Assembly (NCBI RefSeq): GCF_016595435.1
Contig: NZ_JAENIJ010000006.1
Location: forward strand, 1-64,000
Direction of reading: 5' to 3'
Length of the DNA stretch: 64,000 nt
Source of the DNA: Luteolibacter pohnpeiensis
GTDB taxonomy: Bacteria; Verrucomicrobiota; Verrucomicrobiia; Verrucomicrobiales; Akkermansiaceae
Shown: one piece after another, positions 1 through 7,971 of the stretch
How positions within the stretch are numbered: the stretch's first letter is position 1
How the letters are laid out: every line of letters starts with the position of its first letter
The notes under the pieces: model-generated
Told to the model about the DNA's origin: nothing
Seen by the model: the letters and a program-made list of their open reading frames with translations, nothing else
The model's database searches: none
Program-made: the position numbers and the translations under genes

Positions 1-95
1 TCCAGTTGCTCCAGTTGCTCCAGTTGCTCCAGTTGCTCCAGTTGCTCCAGTTGCTCCAGTTGCTCCAGTTGCTCCAGTTGCTCCAGTTGCTCCAG
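1..95. repeat. Perfect 9-bp tandem array (Gly-Ala-Thr codons)
   Basis: Ten identical copies of tccagttgc fill positions 1-90, with a partial unit to 95. The array continues beyond the left edge, so its full length is unknown. On the minus strand each unit encodes Ala-Thr-Gly in the collagen-like gene. Not one synonymous change separates the copies, which suggests recent expansion by slippage or recombination. Units of 9 bp keep the frame, so copy-number change would lengthen or shorten the fibre rather than switch it off. Confidence 0.95.
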
Positions 96-489
96 CAGGA
101 CCCGTCGGCCCGATAAGATCAGCTAGTCCAGGGCCAGTGATTTCTCCGGCAGGTCCATCAATCGTCAGGTATTCGTCACCATTCGAATCCACGATGGTGG
201 TAGAGGTGGTTCTCAATGGAATCAAATCCAATGGCAGCACCAAGGTCCCGTCATCTTTGATCCCGGTAAACTGACCGACGGGTGCGACCAGGTTTGCCAA
301 TCCAGTGTTGATATCGGTCCAAGTTCCTCCGCCGAGTGCGATGGTTAGATAATTGTAAATGTAACCGTCGGTTGTGGGTCCCATGCTGATCCCGGCTGAG
401 GCATCAATCGGTTCCGCGGCTTTTGTGAAACTCGGTGCTGCAATGGCGGCTGCTGCAAAGGCTGCGAGATAGTTTGTCTTAATTTTCAT
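1..489 (-). CDS. Collagen-like secreted protein, 3' end outside the window
   Basis: Reading the minus strand from an ATG at 489 gives an open frame that runs off the left edge, so only the N-terminal 163 codons are present. It starts with a signal peptide (MKIKTNYLAAF... with a likely cut after TKA, about residue 24). About 95 residues of ordinary sequence follow. A Gly-X-Y region then begins near residue 120 (GPAGEI, GPTGPAGATGATG) and becomes an unbroken Gly-Ala-Thr run. Gly-X-Y repeats form collagen triple helices, and bacterial examples are usually surface or extracellular fibres; localisation here is inferred from the signal peptide. The function is unknown and the C-terminus is not visible. 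The start is supported by the in-frame signal peptide; no Shine-Dalgarno sequence is seen. Confidence 0.8.
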   Translation of the reverse strand, partial: MKIKTNYLAAFAAAAIAAPSFTKAAEPIDASAGISMGPTTDGYIYNYLTIALGGGTWTDINTGLANLVAPVGQFTGIKDDGTLVLPLDLIPLRTTSTTIVDSNGDEYLTIDGPAGEITGPGLADLIGPTGPAGATGATGATGATGATGATGATGATGATGATG

Positions 490-531
490 TCTTTTGATGG
501 ATATTACAAATGTGAGCGGAGAATTATGAAT

Positions 532-560
532 GACTTATCAAAACTTCTATTTGATAAGTC
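532..560. promoter_or_regulatory. Perfect 11-bp inverted repeat upstream of the collagen-like gene
   Basis: GACTTATCAAA at 532-542 and its exact complement TTTGATAAGTC at 550-560 flank a 7-nt loop. The element lies 43 bp upstream of the ATG at 489 on the minus strand, in the 5' untranslated or promoter region. It could be an operator for a dimeric regulator or an RNA hairpin in the leader. No T tract follows on either strand, so a terminator is unlikely. Confidence 0.5.
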
Positions 561-694
561 TGCTCGATTCGCTGAGAGGTCCGAGAAGGCTAAAAATAGT
601 TTATGGTGCTTCGAGATTACGAAAGCGGTGCAATTCTACTGTGGGGGAGTTGTAGGGTTCCTCTCGGAATGGCTGCAGATGTATATCTAAAGAA

Positions 695-706
695 ATCCCA
701 TGGGAT
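695..706. promoter_or_regulatory. 12-bp perfect palindrome, possible operator
   Basis: ATCCCATGGGAT is a gap-free palindrome in the middle of the 542-bp divergent intergenic region. Position and symmetry fit a protein-binding site, but one 12-bp palindrome can occur by chance and no second copy was noticed nearby. Confidence 0.25.
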
Positions 707-1031
707 ATAGGATTTGTCATGTTTTAAACTAAGTATATTGCCGAATATCCACCAGGTTCGGGATGATTGTGTGATGAGGCTGGTACTCTCAAATGCAATG
801 ACTCGTTAACTTGATTTTGATGCCTGCTGAATGAGTCTTATGACATAATAATAAACTCATTCTGAAATTGTTATATGATGAGGATCAAAAGGCCTGGATG
901 CCTGATCTGGTTATTTTATTCATCAAATGCGATGGTTGAGACCACTCGAATCAGTAAGCTCTGTTTGTTGAAGAGGAGCGGCTACAACCTTACCGCTTGC
1001 GGGTTTCGATGGGCTCCGGCATTTTTCCGGC

Positions 1032-1499
1032 ATGAGCGATTTCGAAGCAAAGGTCCGCGAGGCTTTGTCCAACCCACAAAATCAGGGAGAAATCTCGGAT
1101 GCGGATGCCGTTGGCACCGTCGGTTCACCCGATTGCGGCGATATGATGCGGATGTGGCTGAAATTTACGGAAAAGGGCGGAAAGCGTGTGATCGACCGCG
1201 CGTCATTTCAGGCTTTTGGCTGCCAGACCGCGATTGCCGTTGCGTCCATGGCAACGCAGCTGTTGAAAGGAAAGACTGCCGAGGAAGCTGCGAAGCTTTC
1301 TGCTCAGGATTTGGCTGGGGATCTTGGCGCGCTGCCGCCGATGAAAATCCATTGTGGGCAATTGGTAGAAGGGGCACTGCAAAATGCGTTAAACCCAGCC
1401 GCATCAACCCCGTCGGATAAACCATCAGCCCCAGACACGCTGTCTTCTGCGTTGAATCGTCCTGCCGCTGGTAAAATCCGCATTGTGCCGCTTGACTGA
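1032..1499 (+). CDS. NifU/IscU-like iron-sulfur cluster scaffold protein
   Basis: This 155-aa protein matches the NifU N-terminal/IscU family, cytosolic scaffolds on which [2Fe-2S] clusters are built from cysteine-desulfurase sulfur before transfer to target proteins. The conserved ligand pattern is intact: Cys35 and Asp37 in SPDCGD, Cys64 in FGCQTA, and His107-Cys108 in KIHCGQ, at nearly the same spacing as in IscU. The IscU LPPVK-like chaperone motif appears as LPPMK at 101-105. The last 35 residues are a low-complexity tail beyond the usual scaffold. No desulfurase, hscA or fdx is nearby. The ATG at 1032 is the only start giving the family N-terminus. Confidence 0.85.
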   Translation: MSDFEAKVREALSNPQNQGEISDADAVGTVGSPDCGDMMRMWLKFTEKGGKRVIDRASFQAFGCQTAIAVASMATQLLKGKTAEEAAKLSAQDLAGDLGALPPMKIHCGQLVEGALQNALNPAASTPSDKPSAPDTLSSALNRPAAGKIRIVPLD

Positions 1500-1520
1500 A
1501 GCCTTTTCCTATTTCTTCCC

Positions 1521-3251
1521 GTGCTGGAACTCCAAGATGTTTACTTCACGATTCGCAAAGACGGCGCGGATCATAATTTGGTCGATCAAGTCTCGCTCCG
1601 GATCCCCGCAGGCCATTTTATGGCGATCGTGGGGCCCTCGGGTTGCGGTAAAACGACCTTGCTGAAAACGATCGCCGGACTGCAGCCGGAATCCGCAGGG
1701 GCATTGCTGTGGGAAGGTCGGAATTTGGCGACGGAGGGGGATTTCGCGCCCTCGGAAATCGGCTATGTCCCGCAATTTTCCGTGGCTTATGATCCGTTGA
1801 CGGTCGACGAATCGGTGGAAGCCGCGACCCGATTGAGGGTTCGCAGCAAGTCGACAGCGGATCTGGATCATCGGATCGACCGGGTTTTGGAAGAAACCGG
1901 CCTTACCACGATCAGTGATCGCTTGGTGAAGGTCCTTTCCGGAGGGCAAAAACGCCGGCTGGGTCTGGCGATGGAACTGGTTTCCGACCCGAAATTGCTG
2001 CTTTGTGATGAAGTCACCTCAGGGCTGGACCCACGATCTGAAAGGGAGATCGTTCACTTGCTGCATGATCTTTCGCGCAAGGATGGCCGCATCGTGCTTT
2101 CAGTGACGCACTCTTTGGCTCATCTGGAACTTTATGATTCCGTGCTGGTTCTGCACGAAGGGCGGGTCGCCTTCCATGGTCCGCCCGATAAATTGAATCA
2201 TTATTTCTCGGTTAAGGACACGGAGGAAATCTATCCCCAGCTCACGACTCGGTCCGCAGAATCCTGGCAGGCATCCTGGCAGAAGCATGGCGTGGCTTAT
2301 GATCAAATGATCGCCCGCAACCGGGAGAAATTGATCCAAAAGGGGGCACTGCTGCTGCCAGCCGAAGTGGCTGAAGGTGAAGAACCACCGGCGGTGAAAG
2401 AACCCGGCTTTTTCAGCCAGTTTAAGACGCTGCTCTCGCGCCGGTGGCGGATATTTTTGCGCGATCGTGGTCAGGTCATGCTGCAGCTCGCGATTCTGCT
2501 TTGTTTCCCGATTCTGGTTACGATTTTCAGCGACAAGGCGTCTGGCAATATCCGCAAATTTTCCGATACGCGGCAGTCGGACTTCATCGCTGAAATCCAG
2601 GAACAACAAAATGTGCGCGCAGACCAAGCCAAGGTGGGATCTGCGATTTCAGGCATCATCATGTTCCAGGTGGTTTTGCTGGCGCTGATGGGATCGAACA
2701 ACTCCGCGCGCGAAATCGCTGGCGAGCGGCCGATTTACGAGAAGGAGAAATTCGGCGGACTGCGGCCATCGGCCTACCTTGCGTCAAAACTGGCGTTCCT
2801 CAGCTGTCTGGTTGTCGCCCAATCGCTCTGGATGGCGTTTTTTGTGAACTACTTCGGAGAGTTCCGGGGTGATTTTTTCCAACATGCGATCTTTCTGCTG
2901 TTGATCAATGGCGCGATGACCTCGATCTGTCTGGGGATTTCCTCGCTGATGCGGACGGCCGAACAGGCGTCATTGCTTTCGATCTATCTCGTTGGCTTTC
3001 AATTGCCTTTGTCGGGGGCGGTACTCGCTTTGCCGGAGCACATCGAAGCGTTCACGCGGCCGTTCATTTCCGCTTATTGGGCCTGGTCGGGTTCTGTTGA
3101 CGCGCTGCAGACGCAGGTTCACACAGCGGTGAAATCGATCATCGACACTTCGTTATCGGTGAAGGGAGCCTGCCTGTATACCTTGGCGATCCACATCGGC
3201 ATCGGGGTCATTGTGGCATGGGCTGGTGCGAGGCGCGCGCAATGGGAGTGA
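1521..3251 (+). CDS. ABC exporter with fused ATPase and ABC-2 permease (ABCG-like half transporter)
   Basis: This 576-aa protein has an N-terminal ATPase and a C-terminal membrane domain, the order typical of ABCG-type half transporters. Walker A is GPSGCGKTT at 38-46, the signature is LSGGQ at 139-143, and Walker B ends at Asp163-Glu164 (CDEVTSGLD). After a linker at about 225-310, the rest is an ABC-2 membrane domain with about six hydrophobic segments, the first being MLQLAILLCFPILVTIF. It probably works as a homodimer exporting a hydrophobic compound; the substrate cannot be told. The start is a GTG at 1521, 21 nt after the scaffold gene, without a Shine-Dalgarno sequence. The two genes may be cotranscribed, but nothing links their functions. 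Confidence 0.85.
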   Translation: MLELQDVYFTIRKDGADHNLVDQVSLRIPAGHFMAIVGPSGCGKTTLLKTIAGLQPESAGALLWEGRNLATEGDFAPSEIGYVPQFSVAYDPLTVDESVEAATRLRVRSKSTADLDHRIDRVLEETGLTTISDRLVKVLSGGQKRRLGLAMELVSDPKLLLCDEVTSGLDPRSEREIVHLLHDLSRKDGRIVLSVTHSLAHLELYDSVLVLHEGRVAFHGPPDKLNHYFSVKDTEEIYPQLTTRSAESWQASWQKHGVAYDQMIARNREKLIQKGALLLPAEVAEGEEPPAVKEPGFFSQFKTLLSRRWRIFLRDRGQVMLQLAILLCFPILVTIFSDKASGNIRKFSDTRQSDFIAEIQEQQNVRADQAKVGSAISGIIMFQVVLLALMGSNNSAREIAGERPIYEKEKFGGLRPSAYLASKLAFLSCLVVAQSLWMAFFVNYFGEFRGDFFQHAIFLLLINGAMTSICLGISSLMRTAEQASLLSIYLVGFQLPLSGAVLALPEHIEAFTRPFISAYWAWSGSVDALQTQVHTAVKSIIDTSLSVKGACLYTLAIHIGIGVIVAWAGARRAQWE

Positions 3252-3329
3252 TGTGAGCGGGGATTTTCGGTGAACTTCTCTCTCGCTCTCTCGGCTGTTG
3301 CGCCTAGACTGGCGAGAGATTTCTAAATT

Positions 3330-3734
3330 ATGGCCCGTCGCGCGAGTTCAAGTCTTCATCCCGGTATCATCATTGGTGGCGTGATTGCCATCATTCTGGT
3401 CGTGGTTGCCGGAAAGTCCCTGGTTGGCAAAAAATCATCGCCTTTCAGTAATGTGCAGAAGCTGGATGTCAGTGAGTTACTGCAAGATGGCAATCAGCTG
3501 CGAGGTGGCGAATATCTGGTTGAGGGTAAAATCGATGAGAAGCTGCGCTGGACGCCAACCAAAGGCCAGATCGTCAGTGTTCGTGTGGACGATGATGGCC
3601 ATGAGGAATTTGTGGGCATCGAGATCCCCGCTAAATTTCACAACATCAATATTGAGCGCGAGCAACGCTATGCATTCCGGGTCGAATTCCAAAGCGGCGG
3701 CATCGCGGTCGCTACTGATGTAACTCGCCTCTAA
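3330..3734 (+). CDS. Small membrane-anchored protein, function unknown
   Basis: This 134-aa protein has a short basic N-terminus and one hydrophobic segment at about 12-30 (IIIGGVIAIILVVVAG), so it is probably anchored with its C-terminal part outside the cytoplasm. That part (about 45-134) alternates predicted beta strands (GGEYLVEGKID, QIVSVRVDDDG, QRYAFRVEFQ), suggesting a small OB-like barrel, though this is inference. It is followed after 15 nt by the next secreted protein and probably shares its transcript. I do not recognise a named family. Confidence 0.75.
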   Translation: MARRASSSLHPGIIIGGVIAIILVVVAGKSLVGKKSSPFSNVQKLDVSELLQDGNQLRGGEYLVEGKIDEKLRWTPTKGQIVSVRVDDDGHEEFVGIEIPAKFHNINIEREQRYAFRVEFQSGGIAVATDVTRL

Positions 3735-3749
3735 ATCCAATTTCGACTG

Positions 3750-5627
3750 ATGAAACTTCCACGGATATTGCCCCTTTTGCTGGTCGGTCTCGCGCAGGCT
3801 CAGGTCTACACACCTCCTCCGCAGCCAGCGCCAGCACCTGTTCCACAAGAGACGGCTCCTGCGCCTGCGTCATCTGGTAATTCCAATCCGGCGTCGCCTC
3901 TTGGCCAGGAATTCCCGCTACTGGATGCTTCTGCAGAGACGATCACCATCGGAGGGATCACGATTCCGCTAGGGGATAACCGCTTGCTGAAAGCCCGTTT
4001 TGAGAAATATCTGAGCCAACCTGCGGAAGATGGTGAAGAAGCGGAAGCCTACCGGGCGACGATCAAAGAGATTCTGGACACGGTTTCCCCCTTCCATGCC
4101 GGAGGCCCGGATCTGTATGAGGCTTTCAAAAAATTGCCCACAGCCTCCGTTTATCCGGGGGATGCGAATATCTGCGGCTCCCTGGCGGAGGCCATTTATT
4201 CGTCGATGCTCGCCAAGAAAGACATTCAAGGATTGAAAAACCTGAACGCATCGATCGAAGCGGAAAAGCAGCACATCATCAGTCAAGCGGATTGGGCGAG
4301 CCGCCATGAGAAGGAAACCATGCTGCGTCAGGTCCCTGCAAAAGCAGGCGAAAAACAAGGTAGCACGACAGAAACCCAAGTCGTGCCCGGACAAGGTGTG
4401 GCATCCCTCAAATACGCGGACCAGCTCCGGCGCATCGCTGAAATTGAGGCGATGAAAAAAGCGAACATCGCCCGCACCGAAACTCAAACCATCAGCACCA
4501 AGGCGCAATACCAGGTCAGCATGGCTCAGTGGTTCTTCCAGCGCCGCTATGAGCATGTCCTCATGGCTTCGAGGTTCTACAACCAGATTTGGAAAGACGG
4601 TGATAGCGCCCTGCGCATCAACAAGAACTCGGACGTGGCCAAGCTCTTCACCCAGTCCGTTGGCATCAATCCCACCGTTTCCTCGTTGGATTCGCTTTCG
4701 AATGAAGCGATCCGTGAGGTGGAAAGCTACGTGCAGGCATTCGAATTGATGCTTTCCCGCGGTGAGCTCCATTCCGCATCGAAGCGTCTCATGGAGGCCT
4801 TTGCCCTGGGTGAGTTTCTTCCACCGGTTGAAACCCTGCCATTGGAGAAAAAGCAGATGGTTGCAGGCTATGTCCGCGATCTGGATGAGCTTTATGGCTC
4901 GCTCCAAGCTCACGATTTCACCCGCGCCAAGGTGCTTTGTGCCAGTCTGAAGCAGCAAGCGAAGGATTTCCCATCGTCCAAGGTGGATAGCGTGATTGCT
5001 GCCTCCACCTTGGCATCCGATCTTGCGATCGAGGAAGCAAAGGCCCAATTGATGGCTCGGGACAGTGATAAAGCTGCGGAAAAAATCCGCCAGGCAACCG
5101 AGTTCTGGCCGACCAATCCGAAGCTCGACGATTTCCGCAAGCTGGTGGGAAATTCGAGTGCTCTGGTGATGGCTCGCAATGATTTCGACCGACTCCTAAG
5201 CGAAGGGAATTACCGGGAAATCGCCAACCGTCAGTATGAATTCGCTCCGGCGATCCAAGGCGATGCGCAGCGCCAGGAAGCGTTCAAGCAGATTATTACC
5301 AATCTCACCACCATCGAAACCGCACTCAGCAAAGCCTCGGAATTCAGCCGGGTGGGTCAGAATTACTCGGCCTGGGAGCAGCTGGCGAAGCTGAGAAAAG
5401 ATTTCCCGGATGATCCCAAGCTGGGCCGCGAACTCGAAATTCTGGCACCGAAAGTGGCGGATTTCACCAAAGCGCTGGATCAGGCAGAGCAGTTTGAAAA
5501 TCGGACTCCCAAGCAAACCGGATCAGCCCTTTCCTGGTATTTGAAAGCTCGCGGCATTTACCCCCAGAGTGATTTCGCCAAGGCAGGCATCGATCGCTTG
5601 CTGGACCAAATCATGCCAGGGGAATGA
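3750..5627 (+). CDS. Secreted helical (TPR-like) protein, function unknown
   Basis: This 625-aa protein begins with a signal peptide (MKLPRILPLLLVGLAQAQ). A Pro/Ala-rich linker at about 20-45 follows, then a long, mostly helical body. The region after about 330 has helix-pair repeats of tetratricopeptide style (for example RAKVLCASLKQQAKDFPSSK and YSAWEQLAKLRKDFPDDPK), which usually act as protein-protein scaffolds. No catalytic motif was found. With the anchored protein 15 nt upstream it forms a two-gene unit of envelope proteins. It is convergent with the XRE regulator, 27 nt away. The function is unknown. Confidence 0.75.
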   Translation: MKLPRILPLLLVGLAQAQVYTPPPQPAPAPVPQETAPAPASSGNSNPASPLGQEFPLLDASAETITIGGITIPLGDNRLLKARFEKYLSQPAEDGEEAEAYRATIKEILDTVSPFHAGGPDLYEAFKKLPTASVYPGDANICGSLAEAIYSSMLAKKDIQGLKNLNASIEAEKQHIISQADWASRHEKETMLRQVPAKAGEKQGSTTETQVVPGQGVASLKYADQLRRIAEIEAMKKANIARTETQTISTKAQYQVSMAQWFFQRRYEHVLMASRFYNQIWKDGDSALRINKNSDVAKLFTQSVGINPTVSSLDSLSNEAIREVESYVQAFELMLSRGELHSASKRLMEAFALGEFLPPVETLPLEKKQMVAGYVRDLDELYGSLQAHDFTRAKVLCASLKQQAKDFPSSKVDSVIAASTLASDLAIEEAKAQLMARDSDKAAEKIRQATEFWPTNPKLDDFRKLVGNSSALVMARNDFDRLLSEGNYREIANRQYEFAPAIQGDAQRQEAFKQIITNLTTIETALSKASEFSRVGQNYSAWEQLAKLRKDFPDDPKLGRELEILAPKVADFTKALDQAEQFENRTPKQTGSALSWYLKARGIYPQSDFAKAGIDRLLDQIMPGE

Positions 5628-5654
5628 TCGTCTCCGAAGGGATAGCAAGTTGTA

Positions 5655-6626
5655 TCATTCTTCCGCGGTGATGCTGAATTCGCGTCTTACCCAGCGATTC
5701 CAGAGGATTCGCGTTTCATGGGGGAAGTGAGCTTCCCGCAAAAAGCGGTTCATGAACAGCTTGAGCGGCGGCGGCATCTCGCCGCCTTCCCAGAGAGGGC
5801 CAGCCAAGACGGCCATGGGTTTCATGGAGTTGCGCAGATCGTGGGTATCCAGCGTGGCGGATCGGATAAATTGTTCGTCCACCGCGAGATAGACACTCGC
5901 GTGGGCTGAAGCGTGACACGAATTGGTCGCAAATTCCATCGCCCGCCAATGGTCCGCATCATGGGCACCGTCCTTGCTGCTGCGGGCGGCGATAAGGGAT
6001 TCCAGCAGCCTGGCAGCACCGATCGCGACAGCAAATGCAGCGTCCGCCGCATGGGCGTCCTCTTCAAATTGGGAATTTTTGGCAAAGCCCGCCGCCAGGA
6101 AGCAGGCGTCTGCTCCTTTGGCCAGTTCGCTGATCTCCGGCATCCGACCGGGGCCGCCCATTAAGAAGGTGATCGTTCGCAATCCAGAGACGACCGCCGC
6201 GACTAAATGCCGAAAGTGCGCCTTTGCCTCACTGGATCTCGGTGAATAGACCGGCATGATTCTGGCCAGATTTCGGATAGCGAGTGCCTGCAACAGCAGC
6301 GGCGGCATCTGGTAGAGCATTTCCCGGCTTTGCACCCACACGGAGCCGATTTTTGGCGCAGCCTCACGTTTGAACGGTGAAACTATCTGTTCTTCGACAC
6401 TCCGATTCCAGTCTTCCGAAACGATCAAATCGGTATCCGAGCAGCCGAAAACGGAAACCAGAGCTTGGATGGTTGCAGGCGCGAGCGGGCCGCCGCGCTC
6501 AGCTTTTTGAATGACGCTGCGGGTTAGGCGGCTTTGGCTGGCAAGCTGGTCTTGGGTGAGGCCTTGGTTTTCGCGCTGTGTGCGTACGAATCGGCCATCG
6601 ATGAGGAATCCTTTGGGGCGAGGCAT
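5655..6626 (-). CDS. XRE-family transcriptional regulator with a large C-terminal domain
   Basis: This 323-aa protein has an XRE/Cro-type helix-turn-helix at about 12-65 (TQRENQGLTQDQLA... then SVIQKAERGG). The following ~255 residues are a helical domain rich in Ala and Arg that I cannot assign; in this class such domains sense a ligand or mediate oligomerisation. The gene is divergent from the AraC-type regulator at 6729, with 102 bp between the starts, so it could control itself and its neighbour. That is inference from layout only. Confidence 0.8.
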   Translation of the reverse strand: MPRPKGFLIDGRFVRTQRENQGLTQDQLASQSRLTRSVIQKAERGGPLAPATIQALVSVFGCSDTDLIVSEDWNRSVEEQIVSPFKREAAPKIGSVWVQSREMLYQMPPLLLQALAIRNLARIMPVYSPRSSEAKAHFRHLVAAVVSGLRTITFLMGGPGRMPEISELAKGADACFLAAGFAKNSQFEEDAHAADAAFAVAIGAARLLESLIAARSSKDGAHDADHWRAMEFATNSCHASAHASVYLAVDEQFIRSATLDTHDLRNSMKPMAVLAGPLWEGGEMPPPLKLFMNRFLREAHFPHETRILWNRWVRREFSITAEE

Positions 6627-6728
6627 TTGTAGAAAAAATGCTAGAGTGAGCTTTTAATATCAATCGGATAACGATTCCCAGGGTACATGGCAAGCTGTAG
6701 TTCCTGAAAACATCATCCACTCCCAAGT

Positions 6729-7925
6729 ATGAAACCCCCGGGAATCCAATATCAGCCTGTTTCCGGAATGGTCGCCACCAAGCGCCCATCCTTGAAATCT
6801 CGCGATTTTCCGGCTGCAGCGGCAGAATTGCCAACGCGGCGGATTGCTGCGAGATCGGCCATTTTGGTGACCCTGACAATGGGCGATTACGATCCGCGTA
6901 TTCATCTTGGGTTTATCCGTGCCGGGCGAGAATTGGGATGGAATATTCAGGAAATCCGCGAATTTTCACAGGATTTCACAACTCCTTGGAAGTTGGAGGC
7001 TGGTGATTGCAGCATCCGGCTTTTTCCGGCAGACGGATTTTTCACCAAAGAGTCCCACGGAAGAGCGGTTTCGTTGCCATTTGCCGCAGCCGGTGCAGCA
7101 GCGGCGAAGCATCTGATCGCGTTGAACTATCCGCATCTTGCATTTTTCTATAGCCATCCAGATCAGATCCGTGGGCGCATGTTTGAGTCATTCGTTCGAT
7201 GCTGTGCGGAGGCTGGCAAGGAGGTGATTCCGTTGGCTGGGGATTTGCAAAGTGGTTTGGAGGCGTGCCATCGGACCCTTGAAATGCTCAAATCCCTACC
7301 GCTGCCCTGTGCGGTTTTCGCGGCAAGCGATGAAGACGCAGCCGCTTTGATCAATGCGGCTGCCACGATCGGGATCAGCGTGCCTTCACAATTGGCGGTG
7401 CTTGGTTGCGGAGATCACGAAATCGCCCGCGCCAAGTGCCATACCGGATTGTGCTCGATCGACCTCAACCACGAGCTCGCAGCTTACACGACTGCGAAAT
7501 TGTTCCATCATTTACTGAGTGGCGATGCCATCGCCGAGACGAACTGGACGGTGAAGCCGGGCAAGCTGATCGAACGCGAATCGAGCGGTAAAAATGGATC
7601 TCATCCAGGAGTCAGCCATGTTCTTGCCCGTATTGAGAAGGACTACTCAGAGCCGCTGGCTGTGCCGCAATTGGCGAGAGAGGTCGGCATGTCGGTCCGC
7701 ACCTTGCAGCGCATGTATGGTGCAATGACTGGCAGCGTGATCGGCGAGGATCTGCTGATCCGGCGACTCAATGCTGCTTCCAAATTGTTGAAAAACAGCG
7801 ACTTAAAATTAGAGGCGATCGCTCACATGGTGGGCCTTGGGAACGCCAATCGCCTTTGCCGTTTATTTCGCGCCCGTTTCGGTTGCACCCCCAACCAATG
7901 CCGAATGGAGCCTGGAGCTCACTAA
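6729..7925 (+). CDS. AraC-family regulator with XylR-like sugar-sensing domain
   Basis: The 398-aa protein has two parts. Residues about 40-280 resemble the LacI/periplasmic-binding-protein fold used by XylR-type regulators, with features such as DPRIHLGFIRAGREL, VFAASDEDAAALINAA and VLGCGDHEIA. Residues about 295-395 are an AraC DNA-binding domain with two helix-turn-helix motifs (VPQLAREVGMSVRTLQRMY and LEAIAHMVGLGNANRLCRLF). Such proteins switch on sugar catabolic genes when the sugar binds. The gene ends only 46 nt before the rhamnosidase start on the same strand, so rhamnose or a rhamnoside is the obvious candidate effector; this is inferred. Confidence 0.85.
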   Translation: MKPPGIQYQPVSGMVATKRPSLKSRDFPAAAAELPTRRIAARSAILVTLTMGDYDPRIHLGFIRAGRELGWNIQEIREFSQDFTTPWKLEAGDCSIRLFPADGFFTKESHGRAVSLPFAAAGAAAAKHLIALNYPHLAFFYSHPDQIRGRMFESFVRCCAEAGKEVIPLAGDLQSGLEACHRTLEMLKSLPLPCAVFAASDEDAAALINAAATIGISVPSQLAVLGCGDHEIARAKCHTGLCSIDLNHELAAYTTAKLFHHLLSGDAIAETNWTVKPGKLIERESSGKNGSHPGVSHVLARIEKDYSEPLAVPQLAREVGMSVRTLQRMYGAMTGSVIGEDLLIRRLNAASKLLKNSDLKLEAIAHMVGLGNANRLCRLFRARFGCTPNQCRMEPGAH

Positions 7926-7971
7926 ACCATCATTTTCCAAGCAAAACCCAAATTTAGTCCTTAACACATTC

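Larger units (their letters stand above)
490..1031. other. AT-rich intergenic region, no gene seen
   Basis: These 542 bases separate the divergent collagen-like gene and the NifU-like gene. No open frame here has protein-like composition. It must hold both promoters. Visible structure is limited to the 11-bp inverted repeat at 532-560, the 12-bp palindrome at 695-706 and a looser AATGAGT/ACTCATT pair near 829-860. No tRNA or known riboswitch fold was recognised. Confidence 0.6.

Noticed and set aside
1-95. Tandem array as a CRISPR or satellite
   Set aside because: Units are 9 bp with no spacers and form an open collagen-like frame.
875-1420. 181-codon open frame overlapping the NifU-like gene
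   Set aside because: It is out of frame with a clear iron-sulfur scaffold, and its composition (many Arg, Trp and Cys) is that of a shadow frame.
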